This document shows positions 32,748-42,408 of a DNA stretch of 64,000 nucleotides, piece by piece. Under the pieces are notes generated by a model. The model made no database searches and had not been told where the DNA came from. It saw nothing but the letters and a program-made list of their open reading frames with translations. How positions within the stretch are numbered: position 1 is the stretch's first letter; every line of letters starts with the position of its first letter. The translations under genes were made by a program, and so were the position numbers. Source of the stretch: Flavobacterium sp. MDT1-60 (GTDB lineage: Bacteria; Bacteroidota; Bacteroidia; Flavobacteriales; Flavobacteriaceae); the NCBI RefSeq assembly GCF_014844035.1, contig NZ_CP062159.1, positions 1,612,001 to 1,676,000 on the forward strand. Direction: 5' to 3'.

Positions 32748-33644
32748 ATGAATTGGAACAAATACATCAAAGATTATCAATCGTATTTGCGAATTGAAAG
32801 AGGTTTGTCTAAAAATACTATCGAAAATTATGGTTTCGATATTGAACGACTTTGCCTTTTTTTAGAAGTAAATAAAATCGAAGTTTCACCATTGAAAATT
32901 ACTGATGAAACGGTACAGCAATTCATTTATGCAGTTTCAAAAGAAGTAAATCCACGTTCTCAGGCGCGCATTATTTCTGGATTAAAAAGCTTTTTTAATT
33001 ATTTAGTCTTTGAAGATTATAGAAATGATAATCCCTTGGAATTAATTGAAACTCCTAAAACCGGTCGCAAATTACCGGACACTTTAGCGGTTCAGGAAAT
33101 TGACGCCCTGATTGCAGCAATCGATTTAAGTTCAAATGAAGGTGAACGAAATCGTGCTATGCTGGAAACTTTATACGGCTGCGGGCTTAGGGTTTCAGAA
33201 CTCGTTTCCCTTAAAATTTCTGATTTGTTTTTCGATGAAGGATTTATAAAAATAACAGGAAAGGGAAATAAGGAGCGGTTTGTTCCGATTGGGAAATTCA
33301 CACAAAAGTACATACAGATTTATCAGAATGAAATTCGAGGTAACGTAACCATTAAAAAAGGCTGCGAAGACACTCTGTTTTTGAATCGAAGAGGGAATCA
33401 ATTAACACGTGCAATGATTTTTACTATTATAAAGGATTTGGCTGTAAAAATTGGTCTCAAGAAAAATATCAGTCCTCATACATTGCGTCATTCTTTTGCA
33501 ACTCATCTGTTGGAAAATGGCGCCGATTTAAGATCCATTCAATTAATGCTTGGTCACGAATCGATTACAACTACTGAAATTTATGTACATTTAGATAGAA
33601 GTTTTTTAAAAGAAGTCATGCATTCGTTTCATCCCAGAAAATAA
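32748..33644 (+). CDS. xerD: Tyrosine recombinase XerD
   Basis: A 298-residue site-specific recombinase. An N-terminal SAM-like core-binding domain (YIKDYQSYLRIERGLSKNTIENYG) is followed by the catalytic domain with GCGLRVSELVSLKISDL (Arg I), TGKGNKERFVPIG (Lys), SPHTLRHSFATHLLENGADLR (His-x-x-Arg), LGHESITTTEIYVH (His and the Tyr nucleophile). It resolves chromosome dimers at dif with XerC/FtsK-type partners. Length and motifs fit XerD, and the gene lies alone as in other Flavobacteriia. It is a housekeeping enzyme and not part of the tRNA-Met island 17 kb away. Confidence 0.93.
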   Translation: MNWNKYIKDYQSYLRIERGLSKNTIENYGFDIERLCLFLEVNKIEVSPLKITDETVQQFIYAVSKEVNPRSQARIISGLKSFFNYLVFEDYRNDNPLELIETPKTGRKLPDTLAVQEIDALIAAIDLSSNEGERNRAMLETLYGCGLRVSELVSLKISDLFFDEGFIKITGKGNKERFVPIGKFTQKYIQIYQNEIRGNVTIKKGCEDTLFLNRRGNQLTRAMIFTIIKDLAVKIGLKKNISPHTLRHSFATHLLENGADLRSIQLMLGHESITTTEIYVHLDRSFLKEVMHSFHPRK

Positions 33645-33786
33645 TTTTTCTTGAAGGGATACTTTTTTATCTTAAAAAATTAATATCTTGTATGGTAATT
33701 TCTATTAAATGCAGGTATTATCGACGAACTGCATCTTTTTGATTTAGAAAATGATTTAATCATTCAAATTACATAAAAAGTGTTAT

Positions 33787-35313
33787 ATGGTTTTTGATAT
33801 ATATGAGAATGAGGATTGTCTGGAAGTTAATAATTTTTATAAAAAATTGTTGGCCGAAATGCCCGATTTACTTTTTCAGTTTATAATAGACAAAGACAAT
33901 AATTACTCTTTTCCACTTGTCAGTAAATCTGCTGATGATATTTTCGAGATTTCTGCTGCAGAGTTTGCAAATGATATTAAACTCATTATTTACGACAGAA
34001 TTTTTCCTTCTGACAGGGAACTTTTTTTTCAATCTTTAATCAAAGCGCGTAACCAGGTAAAACCCTGGGAAGTAGAATTCAGAGCAGTTTTACCAAAGAA
34101 AGGTTTGCGTTGGTTTAAGATCTCATCTAAAACCGAAAAGTCTTCTGCTGACAGTGATAGTATTAGCTTTTTTGGACATGTTTCTGATATCACCGAGTTA
34201 AAGGATAAGGAAGAAAAATTACGTCTTTCTGAAGAGCGATTTCAGTTTGCCCTTGATGCCTCAACAGTTGGTGTTTGGGACTGGGATATGGTTACCAATA
34301 GTGTTTTCTATTCTTCATTATCACTTAAAATTCTGGAATTAGAATCAGCAGATATTTTTGATGATCCTGAACGTTGGGATAAAATTGTTCATCCTGATGA
34401 TCTTCCAAAATATTATTCTGATATTCAGGAGCATTTTGACAATAAAATACCTTACTACGAAAATTACCATCGTGTAATGACTTCAAGCGGTAACTATAAA
34501 TGGATTCTGGATCGCGGAAAAGTAATCAAGCGTGATGAAAATGGAAAACCTTTGCGTGTATTAGGAACCCATACCGATGTTTCTTTGCAGAAAGAAAAAG
34601 AGTTAGAGATTATAAAAACGATGAAATTATACAGCGATCAAAACAGTCGTTTGCTCAATTTTTCGCATATAGTTTCACATAACTTAAATACACAGGCAGG
34701 AAATATAAAATCAATTTTAGACTTTATTGATGCCGATGTAGATAAGCAAACTGTTAGTGAAATGTTATTGCATTTAAGGACAGTTTCTAATGATTTGAAT
34801 GATACTATTTCTAATTTAACTCAAATTGTAAAAACACAAAGCAATATTAATATTGCTGTTGTTCCTTTGAAGCTTTGTGAGTACATAGAAAAAACAATAA
34901 CAACGATAAAAGGATATGATAAACAGAAGAATGTAACGGTTGTAAATAATGTTCCGAATTATTTGACTATTAATTTTAACCCGGCTTATCTGGAAAGTGT
35001 TTTATTAAATTTTACAACGAATGCGATAAAATATGCACATCCGGATCGGGATCCAATTGTTATTTTTGATTTTGCTATTGAACCTGAAGGTCAAAAATCG
35101 TTAAAAATTACAGATAATGGTTTGGGTATCGATTTGGCTGTTCACGGTGATCTTTTATTTGGAATGTATAAAACCTTCCATAAACATGAAGAAGCGCGAG
35201 GAATTGGTTTGTATATTACCAGAAATCAAATAGAAGCCATGAAAGGAAGTATTTCTGTTGAAAGTGAGGTAGGAGTGGGAACGAGCTTTAAGATTGTATT
35301 TAGTGATCTTTAA
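33787..35313 (+). CDS. PAS-domain sensor histidine kinase
   Basis: A 508-residue soluble kinase without membrane segments. Two PAS/PAC modules are visible: about 15-138 (LLFQFIIDKDNNYSFPLVSKSADDIF ... ISFFGHVSDITELKDKE) and about 147-275 (SEERFQFALDASTVGVWDWDM ... KPLRVLGTHTDVSLQKE). The dimerisation box contains LLNFSHIVSHNLNTQAGNIKS, with the phospho-His in SHNL (about 300). The ATPase has the N box NFTTNAIKYAHPD, G1 DNGLGIDL and ARGIGLYITRNQIEAM. It belongs to the SHNL-type HisKA subfamily common in Flavobacteriia. No response regulator is adjacent, so the partner is unknown; the signal is cytosolic or via PAS ligands. Confidence 0.93.
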   Translation: MVFDIYENEDCLEVNNFYKKLLAEMPDLLFQFIIDKDNNYSFPLVSKSADDIFEISAAEFANDIKLIIYDRIFPSDRELFFQSLIKARNQVKPWEVEFRAVLPKKGLRWFKISSKTEKSSADSDSISFFGHVSDITELKDKEEKLRLSEERFQFALDASTVGVWDWDMVTNSVFYSSLSLKILELESADIFDDPERWDKIVHPDDLPKYYSDIQEHFDNKIPYYENYHRVMTSSGNYKWILDRGKVIKRDENGKPLRVLGTHTDVSLQKEKELEIIKTMKLYSDQNSRLLNFSHIVSHNLNTQAGNIKSILDFIDADVDKQTVSEMLLHLRTVSNDLNDTISNLTQIVKTQSNINIAVVPLKLCEYIEKTITTIKGYDKQKNVTVVNNVPNYLTINFNPAYLESVLLNFTTNAIKYAHPDRDPIVIFDFAIEPEGQKSLKITDNGLGIDLAVHGDLLFGMYKTFHKHEEARGIGLYITRNQIEAMKGSISVESEVGVGTSFKIVFSDL

Positions 35314-35371
35314 GGGCTGATAATGTTACGCCAGAGATTGAAAACAGATACCCATTCTATCTAAAATATAG

Positions 35372-35391
35372 CCAACGGTTTCAAACGTTGG
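35372..35391. repeat. CCAACG palindromic intergenic repeat
   Basis: CCAACG-gtttcaaa-CGTTGG in the spacer after the kinase gene. The surrounding 180 bases show no gene I can support. Confidence 0.5.
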
Positions 35392-35501
35392 GATGCAAAC
35401 ATTATCATGACCGTAATCTCAAGGTTAAAATCTCGGATGATAGTGGTGTAAAAAAGTTTAATTTTAGTTACTCTACGGATTCTGGGATTGATGCAAAATA
35501 T

Positions 35502-35546
35502 AAAAACAACAAAGGCTATCTTTTTGAGATAGCCTTTGTTGTTTTT
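35502..35546. terminator. Bidirectional terminator between the PAS kinase and rny
   Basis: A perfect 19-bp stem (35502-35520 with 35528-35546) and a 7-base loop, with A- and T-rich flanks on both sides, serving the converging transcripts. Confidence 0.9.
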
Positions 35547-35560
35547 ATAAAGACAGGAGA

Positions 35561-37123
35561 TTACTTTGCAATATTAACTGCTCTGGTTTCTCTAATTACG
35601 GTTACTTTAACCTGACCTGGATAAGTCATTTCGGTCTGGATTTTTTGTGAAATCTCGAAAGATAAGTTTGCGGCATTATCATCAGAAACTTTTTCGCTTT
35701 CTACGATTACACGAAGCTCTCTACCAGCCTGAATTGCATAAGCATTTTTTACACCAGTAAATCCGTAAGCTACTTCTTCAAGATCTTTCAAACGTTGGAT
35801 ATAAGAATCTAAAACCTGACGTCTTGCTCCTGGTCTTGCTCCTGAAATAGCATCACAAACCTGAATAATTGGTGATAACAATGATTTCATTTCGATCTCG
35901 TCGTGGTGAGCTCCAATTGCGTTGCAAACCTCTTCTTTTTCGCCATATTTCTCAGCCCATTGCATACCTAATAAAGCGTGTGGTAAATCACTTTCAGTAT
36001 CCGGTACTTTTCCAATATCGTGAAGTAAACCAGCTCTTTTAGCTAATTTTACGTTTAAGCCTAATTCGGCTGCCATGATACCACAAAGTTTAGAAACCTC
36101 TCTGGAGTGTTGCAATAAATTTTGTCCGTAAGAAGAACGGTATTTCATTCTACCCACTACTTTAATCAATTCAGGATGTAATCCGTGAATTCCTAAATCG
36201 ATTACGGTACGTTTACCAACTTCAATAATTTCGTCGTCAATTTGTTTAGCTGTTTTAGCAACAACCTCTTCAATTCTTGCCGGGTGAATACGTCCGTCAG
36301 TTACTAATTTATGCAATGACAAACGGGCAATTTCTCTACGAACCGGATCAAAACAAGAAAGAATAATAGCTTCCGGTGTGTCATCAACAATGATTTCAAC
36401 TCCGGTTGCAGCTTCAAGAGCTCTAATGTTACGACCTTCACGGCCAATAATTCTACCTTTCACATCATCAGATTCAATGTTAAATACAGAAACGCAATTC
36501 TCTACTGCTTCTTCTGTTCCGACTCTCTGAATCGTATTGATGATAATTTTTTTCGCTTCTTGTTGCGCAGTAAGTTTTGCCTCTTCAATAGTGTCCTGGA
36601 TATGAGACATAGCTTTACTCTTGGCTTCAGCTTTTAGGCCTTCCACTAATTGTTCTTTTGCTTCTTCAGCAGAAAGTCCGGAAATTACTTCTAACTGTTG
36701 TAACTGGCTTTTATGTAGTTTGTCAACTTCAGCTTGTTTTTTGTCTAAAACTTCAATTTTGTTATCGTATTCTAAAGTTTTAGCTTCGAAATCATCATTT
36801 ACTTTTTTAGCTTTTGAAAGCTCATTTGATATTTGTGATTCTTTATCGCGAACTCTTTTTTCTACTTCAGCTACTTTTTTATCTCTTGCTAAAATAACTT
36901 GTTCGTGTTCAGCTTTCAATTCGATAAAACGTTCTTTTGCCTGAAGGATTTTATCTTTTTTAATATTTTCTGCTTCTAAATTAGCATCTTTTAAAATGGA
37001 AGCTGCTTCTTTTTTTGCGTTTTTTATGAGATTAGAAATATTACTTTTTTCGATAATTTTAGCTATTCCAAAACCTGCTGTAATACCTATAATACCTGAA
37101 ATAATGATCGTTATGATGTCCAT
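35561..37123 (-). CDS. rny: Ribonuclease Y
   Basis: A 520-residue membrane-anchored endoribonuclease that starts mRNA decay. A single N-terminal transmembrane helix ([21 protein letters not shown]) is followed by a long charged coiled coil (about 30-200). The KH domain is [29 protein letters not shown], and the HD domain contains [10 protein letters not shown] plus HALLG and GAHHDEIE metal residues. The C-terminus ([22 protein letters not shown]) is the usual Rny end. Length is normal. The 6S-like RNA and zapA lie immediately upstream on the same strand. Confidence 0.97.
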   Translation of the reverse strand: MDIITIIISGIIGITAGFGIAKIIEKSNISNLIKNAKKEAASILKDANLEAENIKKDKILQAKERFIELKAEHEQVILARDKKVAEVEKRVRDKESQISNELSKAKKVNDDFEAKTLEYDNKIEVLDKKQAEVDKLHKSQLQQLEVISGLSAEEAKEQLVEGLKAEAKSKAMSHIQDTIEEAKLTAQQEAKKIIINTIQRVGTEEAVENCVSVFNIESDDVKGRIIGREGRNIRALEAATGVEIIVDDTPEAIILSCFDPVRREIARLSLHKLVTDGRIHPARIEEVVAKTAKQIDDEIIEVGKRTVIDLGIHGLHPELIKVVGRMKYRSSYGQNLLQHSREVSKLCGIMAAELGLNVKLAKRAGLLHDIGKVPDTESDLPHALLGMQWAEKYGEKEEVCNAIGAHHDEIEMKSLLSPIIQVCDAISGARPGARRQVLDSYIQRLKDLEEVAYGFTGVKNAYAIQAGRELRVIVESEKVSDDNAANLSFEISQKIQTEMTYPGQVKVTVIRETRAVNIAK

Positions 37124-37150
37124 GTTTGTTTAAATTTATATATAAAAAAA

Positions 37151-37305
37151 GCCTACATTAATTGCTTGAATAAACTCGTAAAGACAAGTTTTGAGCTAAC
37201 TCACTGTTCAAGTTTTCCCGATAAATCGGGACGTACTATAGTAGCGACGATTCACTCACTTTAATTTGTTAGTGTTGAGTTTACCAATTGTGAACTAATG
37301 TAGGC
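37151..37305 (-). ncRNA. ssrS: 6S-like RNA (Flavobacteriia 6S type)
   Basis: The gap between zapA and rny on the minus strand folds as a long rod. The closing stem is GCCTACATTA with TAATGTAGGC (37296-37305 and 37151-37160), a perfect 10 bp, followed by a run of T on the minus strand as a terminator. The interior has an internal stem-bulge arrangement, including CCCGATAAATCGGG, like a 6S RNA with an open-complex-mimicking bubble. Location next to zapA is the classical ssrS neighbourhood. 6S RNA binds the housekeeping RNA polymerase and moderates transcription in slow growth. The exact 5' end is uncertain by a few bases. Confidence 0.75.
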
Positions 37306-37331
37306 AGTATCTTAGTTTCTGTAAAGAACGT

Positions 37332-37625
37332 TTAATTTTCGAGATATTGATCTAATAGCGAATTTAATCTTTTAATTCTTTCGATGGTTTCTTCACCATC
37401 AATTGCGTTATCAATTTGTTTTTGTTCAACCTGTGACGCAAATTGCAATGCACACATAGCCAATACATCTTGTTTGTCACGAACCGCGTAACTTTCTTCG
37501 AATTGCTTAATCATAGCATCAATTTTCTTTGAAGCACTTCTAAGTCCTTCTTCCTGAGCGGGTTCAACCGTTAACGGATAAACGCGGTCTGCAATTGATA
37601 TTTTAATTCTAAGCTTTCCGTCCAT
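37332..37625 (-). CDS. zapA: Cell division protein ZapA
   Basis: A 97-residue FtsZ-ring-associated protein. It starts MDGKLRIKISIADRVYPLTVEPAQEEGLRSASKKID, the ZapA beta-hairpin and first helix, followed by the dimer/tetramer coiled coil (VLAMCALQFASQVEQKQIDN, TIERIKRLNSLLDQYLE). It bundles FtsZ filaments. It is separated by 6 bases from the upstream coiled-coil gene, indicating an operon. The 6S-like RNA follows on the same strand. Confidence 0.94.
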   Translation of the reverse strand: MDGKLRIKISIADRVYPLTVEPAQEEGLRSASKKIDAMIKQFEESYAVRDKQDVLAMCALQFASQVEQKQIDNAIDGEETIERIKRLNSLLDQYLEN

Positions 37626-37631
37626 GTTTTT

Positions 37632-37922
37632 CTAATCTGATAGTTGTGCTATACAGTAATCAATTTCGCGAATTAATGAATTTATTTTAAGCTTTGTCTC
37701 TCTCTTGTTATTGTCGCTGCCGAGCAACGAATTGGCTATTTTAAGTGTATCATATTGCTTTTTTAAAGCCTCCATTTCTTCAGATTGTTTCTGGATGATT
37801 TGCGCAGCTTTGGCTAATTGTAATCGTAATTCCTGATTGTTTTTCTCCAGGCCTTTTGATTTTTCAAAAAGCTTTTCGACTTTATATTCAAGAGTATCAA
37901 TTATTTCGGCAATTACACTCAT
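37632..37922 (-). CDS. ZapB-like coiled-coil protein (96 aa)
   Basis: An almost entirely coiled-coil protein: IIDTLEYKVEKLFEKSKGLEKNNQELRLQLAKAAQIIQKQSEEMEALKKQYDTLK. It is small and acidic-basic in heptads, followed by NSLLGSDNNKRETKLKINSLIREIDYCIAQL. The family name is not firm. Position directly before zapA (6-base gap) and the coiled-coil form suggest a ZapB-like division factor, acting with ZapA at the FtsZ ring. Confidence 0.8.
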   Translation of the reverse strand: MSVIAEIIDTLEYKVEKLFEKSKGLEKNNQELRLQLAKAAQIIQKQSEEMEALKKQYDTLKIANSLLGSDNNKRETKLKINSLIREIDYCIAQLSD

Positions 37923-38092
37923 TATAAATCCTATTCATTACTTAATCATACAAAGTTAGTATTCCTTTTTATTAATGCAATTTTTTATCGATTTTTTTGC
38001 ATTAAAAATAGACAAATAAATGAAATTCAATCAATTGTATTTTTGTCTTATTCTGATCGGTTTTAGCCTGTTATTTTTTTATCTTAGCAAAA

Positions 38093-39784
38093 ATGTTGCT
38101 TATGAGATTTTCAGTACTTACCCTGTTATTTTGCCAGTTTATTTTTGCTCAGGCTCAATATCCTAAAGATTATTTTGCTCCGCCACTAGATATTCCGATG
38201 CAGTTATCGGGGAATTTTGGTGAGTTGAGGCCGAATCATTTTCACGCGGGTTTCGATTTAAAAACCAGTCAAAGGGAAGGATTAAATGTTTACGCAGTAG
38301 CAGATGGATATGTATCAAGAATAAAAATTTCGACTTTTGGTAACGGTAAATGTATTTACATAACGCATCCAAATGGCTTTACTTCGGTATACGGACATTT
38401 GCAAACTACAATTGGTGCAATTCAGGATTATGTTCTGCAAACACATTATAAAGAAAAAGCATTCGAAATTGAAATGTTCCCAAAACCTGGCGAATTGCCT
38501 GTTACAAAAGGACAGTTAATTGCGCTTTCCGGTAATACAGGTTCGTCTGAAGGCCCGCACCTTCATTTTGAAATAAGAGATACAAAATCGGAGTTTGTGA
38601 TTAATCCGATGTTTTTTGGATTTGATAAAAATATAAAAGACACTAAAAAACCAACGATTTTGAGTTTATATGTCTATCCAATGGATAACACAACGGTTAA
38701 TCAATCGAAGCAGCCTTTATTATTAAATCTCTCCCTTCAAAAAGACGGAACCTACCTGGCAAGTAAGGTAAAAGCAAATGGGAAAATTGGCTTCGGAATT
38801 AATACGGTTGATTTCGATGATGTCTCGGGAAATAAAAATGGAGTTTTTAACGTATCGACTTTCGTTAACGGAAGTCAAAATTACAATTACCAGTTCAACA
38901 CCTATTCGTTTGATGAAATGCGTTATGTAAATGCGTTCATTGATTATGCTAAATATAAAAAATCAGGACAACGCATTCAAAAGCTTTTTATGAAAATACC
39001 TTTTGCGTTGAGTATTATAAAAACGGATTCGCTTCGGGGTATTATTCCGGTCGAGTCGAATTTGGCCTCAACTTATCGAATTGAAGTTTCAGATTATTTT
39101 GGGAATTTAAGTGCAATTACGGTTCCAATTGAGTATGATGTCGAAACGCCGGTTATAAATGCAGAACCAGTAGCTTCTAAATATTTCATAAAGACCAATA
39201 AAGATTATAATTTTGAAAAAGATAATATGTCGGTGTTTTTTTCGGCAGGAACATTTTACGATGATTTTAATTTGAATTTTGATGTAAAAAACAACCGAAT
39301 CTACATTCATGATGATGTTGTTCCTGTTCATTCCAATTTTACGATTACAATAAAAGACAGTACCTATTCAGAAGCCCTAAGAGATAAAGTTTTTATAGGA
39401 AGAAGCGGTAGTTATATTGCAACAACAAGAAAAAATGATGTTTTTACAGCTAAATCTAAAACTTTAGGACAATTTGGATTGGTGCTCGATACAATCGCTC
39501 CAATTATTAAAATTGCAAAGCCAATTCAGGATAAATGGATCAGCGATATCAAAACAATTCAGTTTACAATAAGCGATAGTTTGTCTGGAATTAAATCTTA
39601 CAACGGATATTTAAACGGAAACTGGGTTTTATTTGAATATGATAATAAAACCAAAAAAATTACGCACAAGTTTGATGATACCTTATTAGCTGAAGGAGCA
39701 AATGATTTAAAAATTGAAGTGATTGATAATGTGGGTAATTCTGCTATCTTTGAAACTCACTTTTTTAGAAGTCAACAAAAATAA
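38093..39784 (+). CDS. Secreted M23-family metallopeptidase
   Basis: 563 residues with signal peptide MLLMRFSVLTLLFCQFIFAQAQ (a downstream ATG at codon 4 is also possible). The LytM/M23 peptidase domain is N-terminal: HFHAGFDLKT (Zn-binding His-x3-Asp, about 46-55), VYGHLQTT (about 99-106) and GPHLHFEIRD (His-x-His, about 152-161). About 360 residues of extra, probably beta-rich, C-terminal domains follow, with IAPIIKIAKPIQDKWISDIKTIQF type Ig-like strands. It cleaves peptide crosslinks in peptidoglycan or acts in LytM-mediated division. The TonB receptor gene begins 11 bases downstream, so the two are probably cotranscribed. Confidence 0.93.
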   Translation: MLLMRFSVLTLLFCQFIFAQAQYPKDYFAPPLDIPMQLSGNFGELRPNHFHAGFDLKTSQREGLNVYAVADGYVSRIKISTFGNGKCIYITHPNGFTSVYGHLQTTIGAIQDYVLQTHYKEKAFEIEMFPKPGELPVTKGQLIALSGNTGSSEGPHLHFEIRDTKSEFVINPMFFGFDKNIKDTKKPTILSLYVYPMDNTTVNQSKQPLLLNLSLQKDGTYLASKVKANGKIGFGINTVDFDDVSGNKNGVFNVSTFVNGSQNYNYQFNTYSFDEMRYVNAFIDYAKYKKSGQRIQKLFMKIPFALSIIKTDSLRGIIPVESNLASTYRIEVSDYFGNLSAITVPIEYDVETPVINAEPVASKYFIKTNKDYNFEKDNMSVFFSAGTFYDDFNLNFDVKNNRIYIHDDVVPVHSNFTITIKDSTYSEALRDKVFIGRSGSYIATTRKNDVFTAKSKTLGQFGLVLDTIAPIIKIAKPIQDKWISDIKTIQFTISDSLSGIKSYNGYLNGNWVLFEYDNKTKKITHKFDDTLLAEGANDLKIEVIDNVGNSAIFETHFFRSQQK

Positions 39785-39795
39785 AACCAAAACAT

Positions 39796-42255
39796 TTGAG
39801 CCATCGTCAATTAATATTTGCTTTTCTTTTTCTGTGCAGCTGTGTTTCATTCGCTCAGAATGCACATGTAAAAGGTATTGTTTTAGATCAGGAAAACCGT
39901 CCAGTTTCAGATGTCAACATTGCTGCCTTAGGAAACGTTGCGCAATCAGACTCAAATGGTTTTTTTGAAATTGAAATTCCTTCGAATAAAAAAGTCTCTT
40001 TGATTTTTACTCATATTTCCTTAAAAATGATGAGTCTTACGGTGAGTTTAAAACCAAATGAAGTTTTCGTTTTTAATCCGGTAATGAGTAATTCTGAGGA
40101 GCAAATGGGAGAAGTATTTGTGTCTTCTAAAAATAAAAAACGCGTTCAGGGAATCACGACAATAGATGTTGCTACAATCAAAAAGATTCCGGGAGCAAAT
40201 GCCGGAATCGAGAATATTTTAAAAACATTGCCAGGAGTAAATTCTAATAATGAATTGAGTACGCAATACGCAGTTCGGGGTGGAAATTATGATGAAAATT
40301 TAGTCTATGTCAATGAAGTCGAAGTCTATCGTCCCTTTTTAATTCGTTCTGGGCAACAAGAAGGATTAAGTTTTACAAATACCGATTTGGTTCAGAATGT
40401 CGATTTTTCTGCGGGAGGGTTTGAGGCTAAATTTGGAGATAAATTATCTTCTGTCTTAGATATTACCTACCGAAAACCGACACAATTTGGTGCTGCTTTT
40501 GAAACTAGTTTATTAGGCGCAAGTGCTGCAGTTGATTTGGTATCTAAAAATAAAAAATGGTCTGCTGTAACAGGAATTCGCTATCGAAACAATAGTTTGC
40601 TTGTTAATAGTCAGGATACGGAAACGAATTATACGCCAACTTTTACTGATGTTCAAACGAATGTTACCTATGATATTTCTAAAAAATGGCAAATGAGTTT
40701 TTTAGGGAATATTTCTCAAAATAAATATTTATATCAGCCTTTAACGCGTGAAACAAGATTTGGAACAATAGATCAGCCAATGGAGTTGAATGTTTATTAT
40801 GAAGGACAGGAAAAGGATCAATATGATACTTATTTTGGGGCGTTGAAAACTACTTATAAAGTTTCTCCTGATTTTACTTTAAAGTTAATTGGTTCTTTAT
40901 TTCATACAACAGAAAAGGAACATTTTGATATTTTGGCACAATATCGTTTAGGAAATGTTACTGAGGAAGGAGAGCCTGAAGCAATTGATTTTACGCGTGG
41001 AATTGGTTCTCAACTCAATCATGCCCGAAATGATTTAGATGCATTGATTGCAAATATTGAAATTAAAGGTTTTAAGGACTGGAAAAATGACAGTCAGTTA
41101 GAATTTGGTTTAAAATATACCAGAGAATCCATTCGTGACAGGGTTGTTGAGTGGGAAGTAATTGATTCGGCGGGATTTTCTATAAATCCTCCTTTGGTTA
41201 TTTTGCCAAAAAATAATCAACCGTATCAATCGTATACTGGACCACTTTTGCCGTATCAGGATGTTCGCGCGACAAATTTTAATATGGTAAACAGAATTGC
41301 AGGTTATGCACAATGGAATCAGAAAACAGAAATCGGTTCTAATGAGGTTTGGTATCATGTTGGTGCTCGTTTTCAGAGCTGGGATGTTTCTGGTGCAGCT
41401 GTTGAAGGTAAAAATCAAATTGTTTTTAGTCCACGTGCTCAGTTTGCGATTAAACCAGATTGGGATGTGGATATGGTTTTCAGACTTTCTGGAGGAATAT
41501 ATCATCAACCGCCTTTTTATAGAGAACTTCGTGATGTAAATGGAGTTGTGAATCCGAATGTGAAAGCACAAGAATCAGTACATATTGTTTTGAGTAATGA
41601 TTATAACTTTAAAATGTGGAATCGACCTTTTAAATGGGTTACAGAAGTTTATTATAAATCACTTTCTGATGTAAATGTCTATTCGATAGACAATGTCCGG
41701 GTTCGATATATTGCAAACAATAATGCAACAGCCTACGCACAAGGTTTGGATTTTAGATTGAATGGGGAATTTGTACCGGGAACGGAATCCTGGGTTAGTT
41801 TTGGTTATTTGAAAACAGAGGAAAACTACGAAAACAAAGGCTATATCGCCAGACCAACAGATCAACGTTTGAAGTTTGCCATGTTGTTTCAGGATTATAT
41901 GCCGAATATTCCAAGTGTAAAATTGTATCTGAATTTAGTTTACAATACTGGTTTGCCAGGCGGTGCACCGGCTTATTCAGATCCTTATTTATATCAAAAC
42001 AGATTGAACGATTACAGAAGGGCAGATGTTGGTTTTGCTAAAGTTTTTGTGGACAGTACAACAAAAACAGCTAAAGCAAATTGGCTGAAAGGTTTTAAAG
42101 AATTATCTGTTGGATTTGAAATTTTTAATCTTTTCAATAATCAAAATGCAATTACCAATACCTGGGTTAGAGATGTGTATTCTAAAAATGAATATGCGAT
42201 TCCAAATTACATGACTTCGCGAGTTTTTAATGTAAAAATTAATGCGAGGTTATAA
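39796..42255 (+). CDS. TonB-dependent outer membrane receptor with CarboxypepD_reg-like domain, TTG start
   Basis: 819 residues. The start codon is TTG (39796-39798), giving a signal peptide SHRQLIFAFLFLCSCVSFAQ; no nearby ATG fits. After a CarboxypepD_reg-like module (VKGIVLDQENRPVSDVNIAAL) comes a plug domain (GANAGIENILKTLPGVNSNNELSTQYAVRGGNYDENLVYVNEVEVYRPFLIRSGQQEGL) and the 22-strand barrel, ending TSRVFNVKINARL. It has no SusD partner. The substrate is unknown; related receptors take up metals, vitamins or proteinaceous ligands. Cotranscribed with the M23 peptidase. Confidence 0.92.
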   Translation: MSHRQLIFAFLFLCSCVSFAQNAHVKGIVLDQENRPVSDVNIAALGNVAQSDSNGFFEIEIPSNKKVSLIFTHISLKMMSLTVSLKPNEVFVFNPVMSNSEEQMGEVFVSSKNKKRVQGITTIDVATIKKIPGANAGIENILKTLPGVNSNNELSTQYAVRGGNYDENLVYVNEVEVYRPFLIRSGQQEGLSFTNTDLVQNVDFSAGGFEAKFGDKLSSVLDITYRKPTQFGAAFETSLLGASAAVDLVSKNKKWSAVTGIRYRNNSLLVNSQDTETNYTPTFTDVQTNVTYDISKKWQMSFLGNISQNKYLYQPLTRETRFGTIDQPMELNVYYEGQEKDQYDTYFGALKTTYKVSPDFTLKLIGSLFHTTEKEHFDILAQYRLGNVTEEGEPEAIDFTRGIGSQLNHARNDLDALIANIEIKGFKDWKNDSQLEFGLKYTRESIRDRVVEWEVIDSAGFSINPPLVILPKNNQPYQSYTGPLLPYQDVRATNFNMVNRIAGYAQWNQKTEIGSNEVWYHVGARFQSWDVSGAAVEGKNQIVFSPRAQFAIKPDWDVDMVFRLSGGIYHQPPFYRELRDVNGVVNPNVKAQESVHIVLSNDYNFKMWNRPFKWVTEVYYKSLSDVNVYSIDNVRVRYIANNNATAYAQGLDFRLNGEFVPGTESWVSFGYLKTEENYENKGYIARPTDQRLKFAMLFQDYMPNIPSVKLYLNLVYNTGLPGGAPAYSDPYLYQNRLNDYRRADVGFAKVFVDSTTKTAKANWLKGFKELSVGFEIFNLFNNQNAITNTWVRDVYSKNEYAIPNYMTSRVFNVKINARL

Positions 42256-42408
42256 ATCACAATTGAAGCTAAAAAATTAATTCGGCAATAAGAAAAGAGT
42301 TTCTTGCGTTAAAGAAATCAGGTTATGTTGTCATTTTTAGAAAATTCAATAAAAACCAAAATTACAATCAAAAATAGTATATTTGATAATTGAATATAAT
42401 CTTTGTAA

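Noticed and set aside
32748..33644. XerD-like recombinase as the island integrase
   Set aside because: It lies 17 kb away outside the att repeats, and its length and motifs fit the housekeeping XerD.
35388..35615. Plus-strand frame in the kinase-rny gap
   Set aside because: It crosses a strong bidirectional terminator and reads through the end of rny; the protein has no family pattern.
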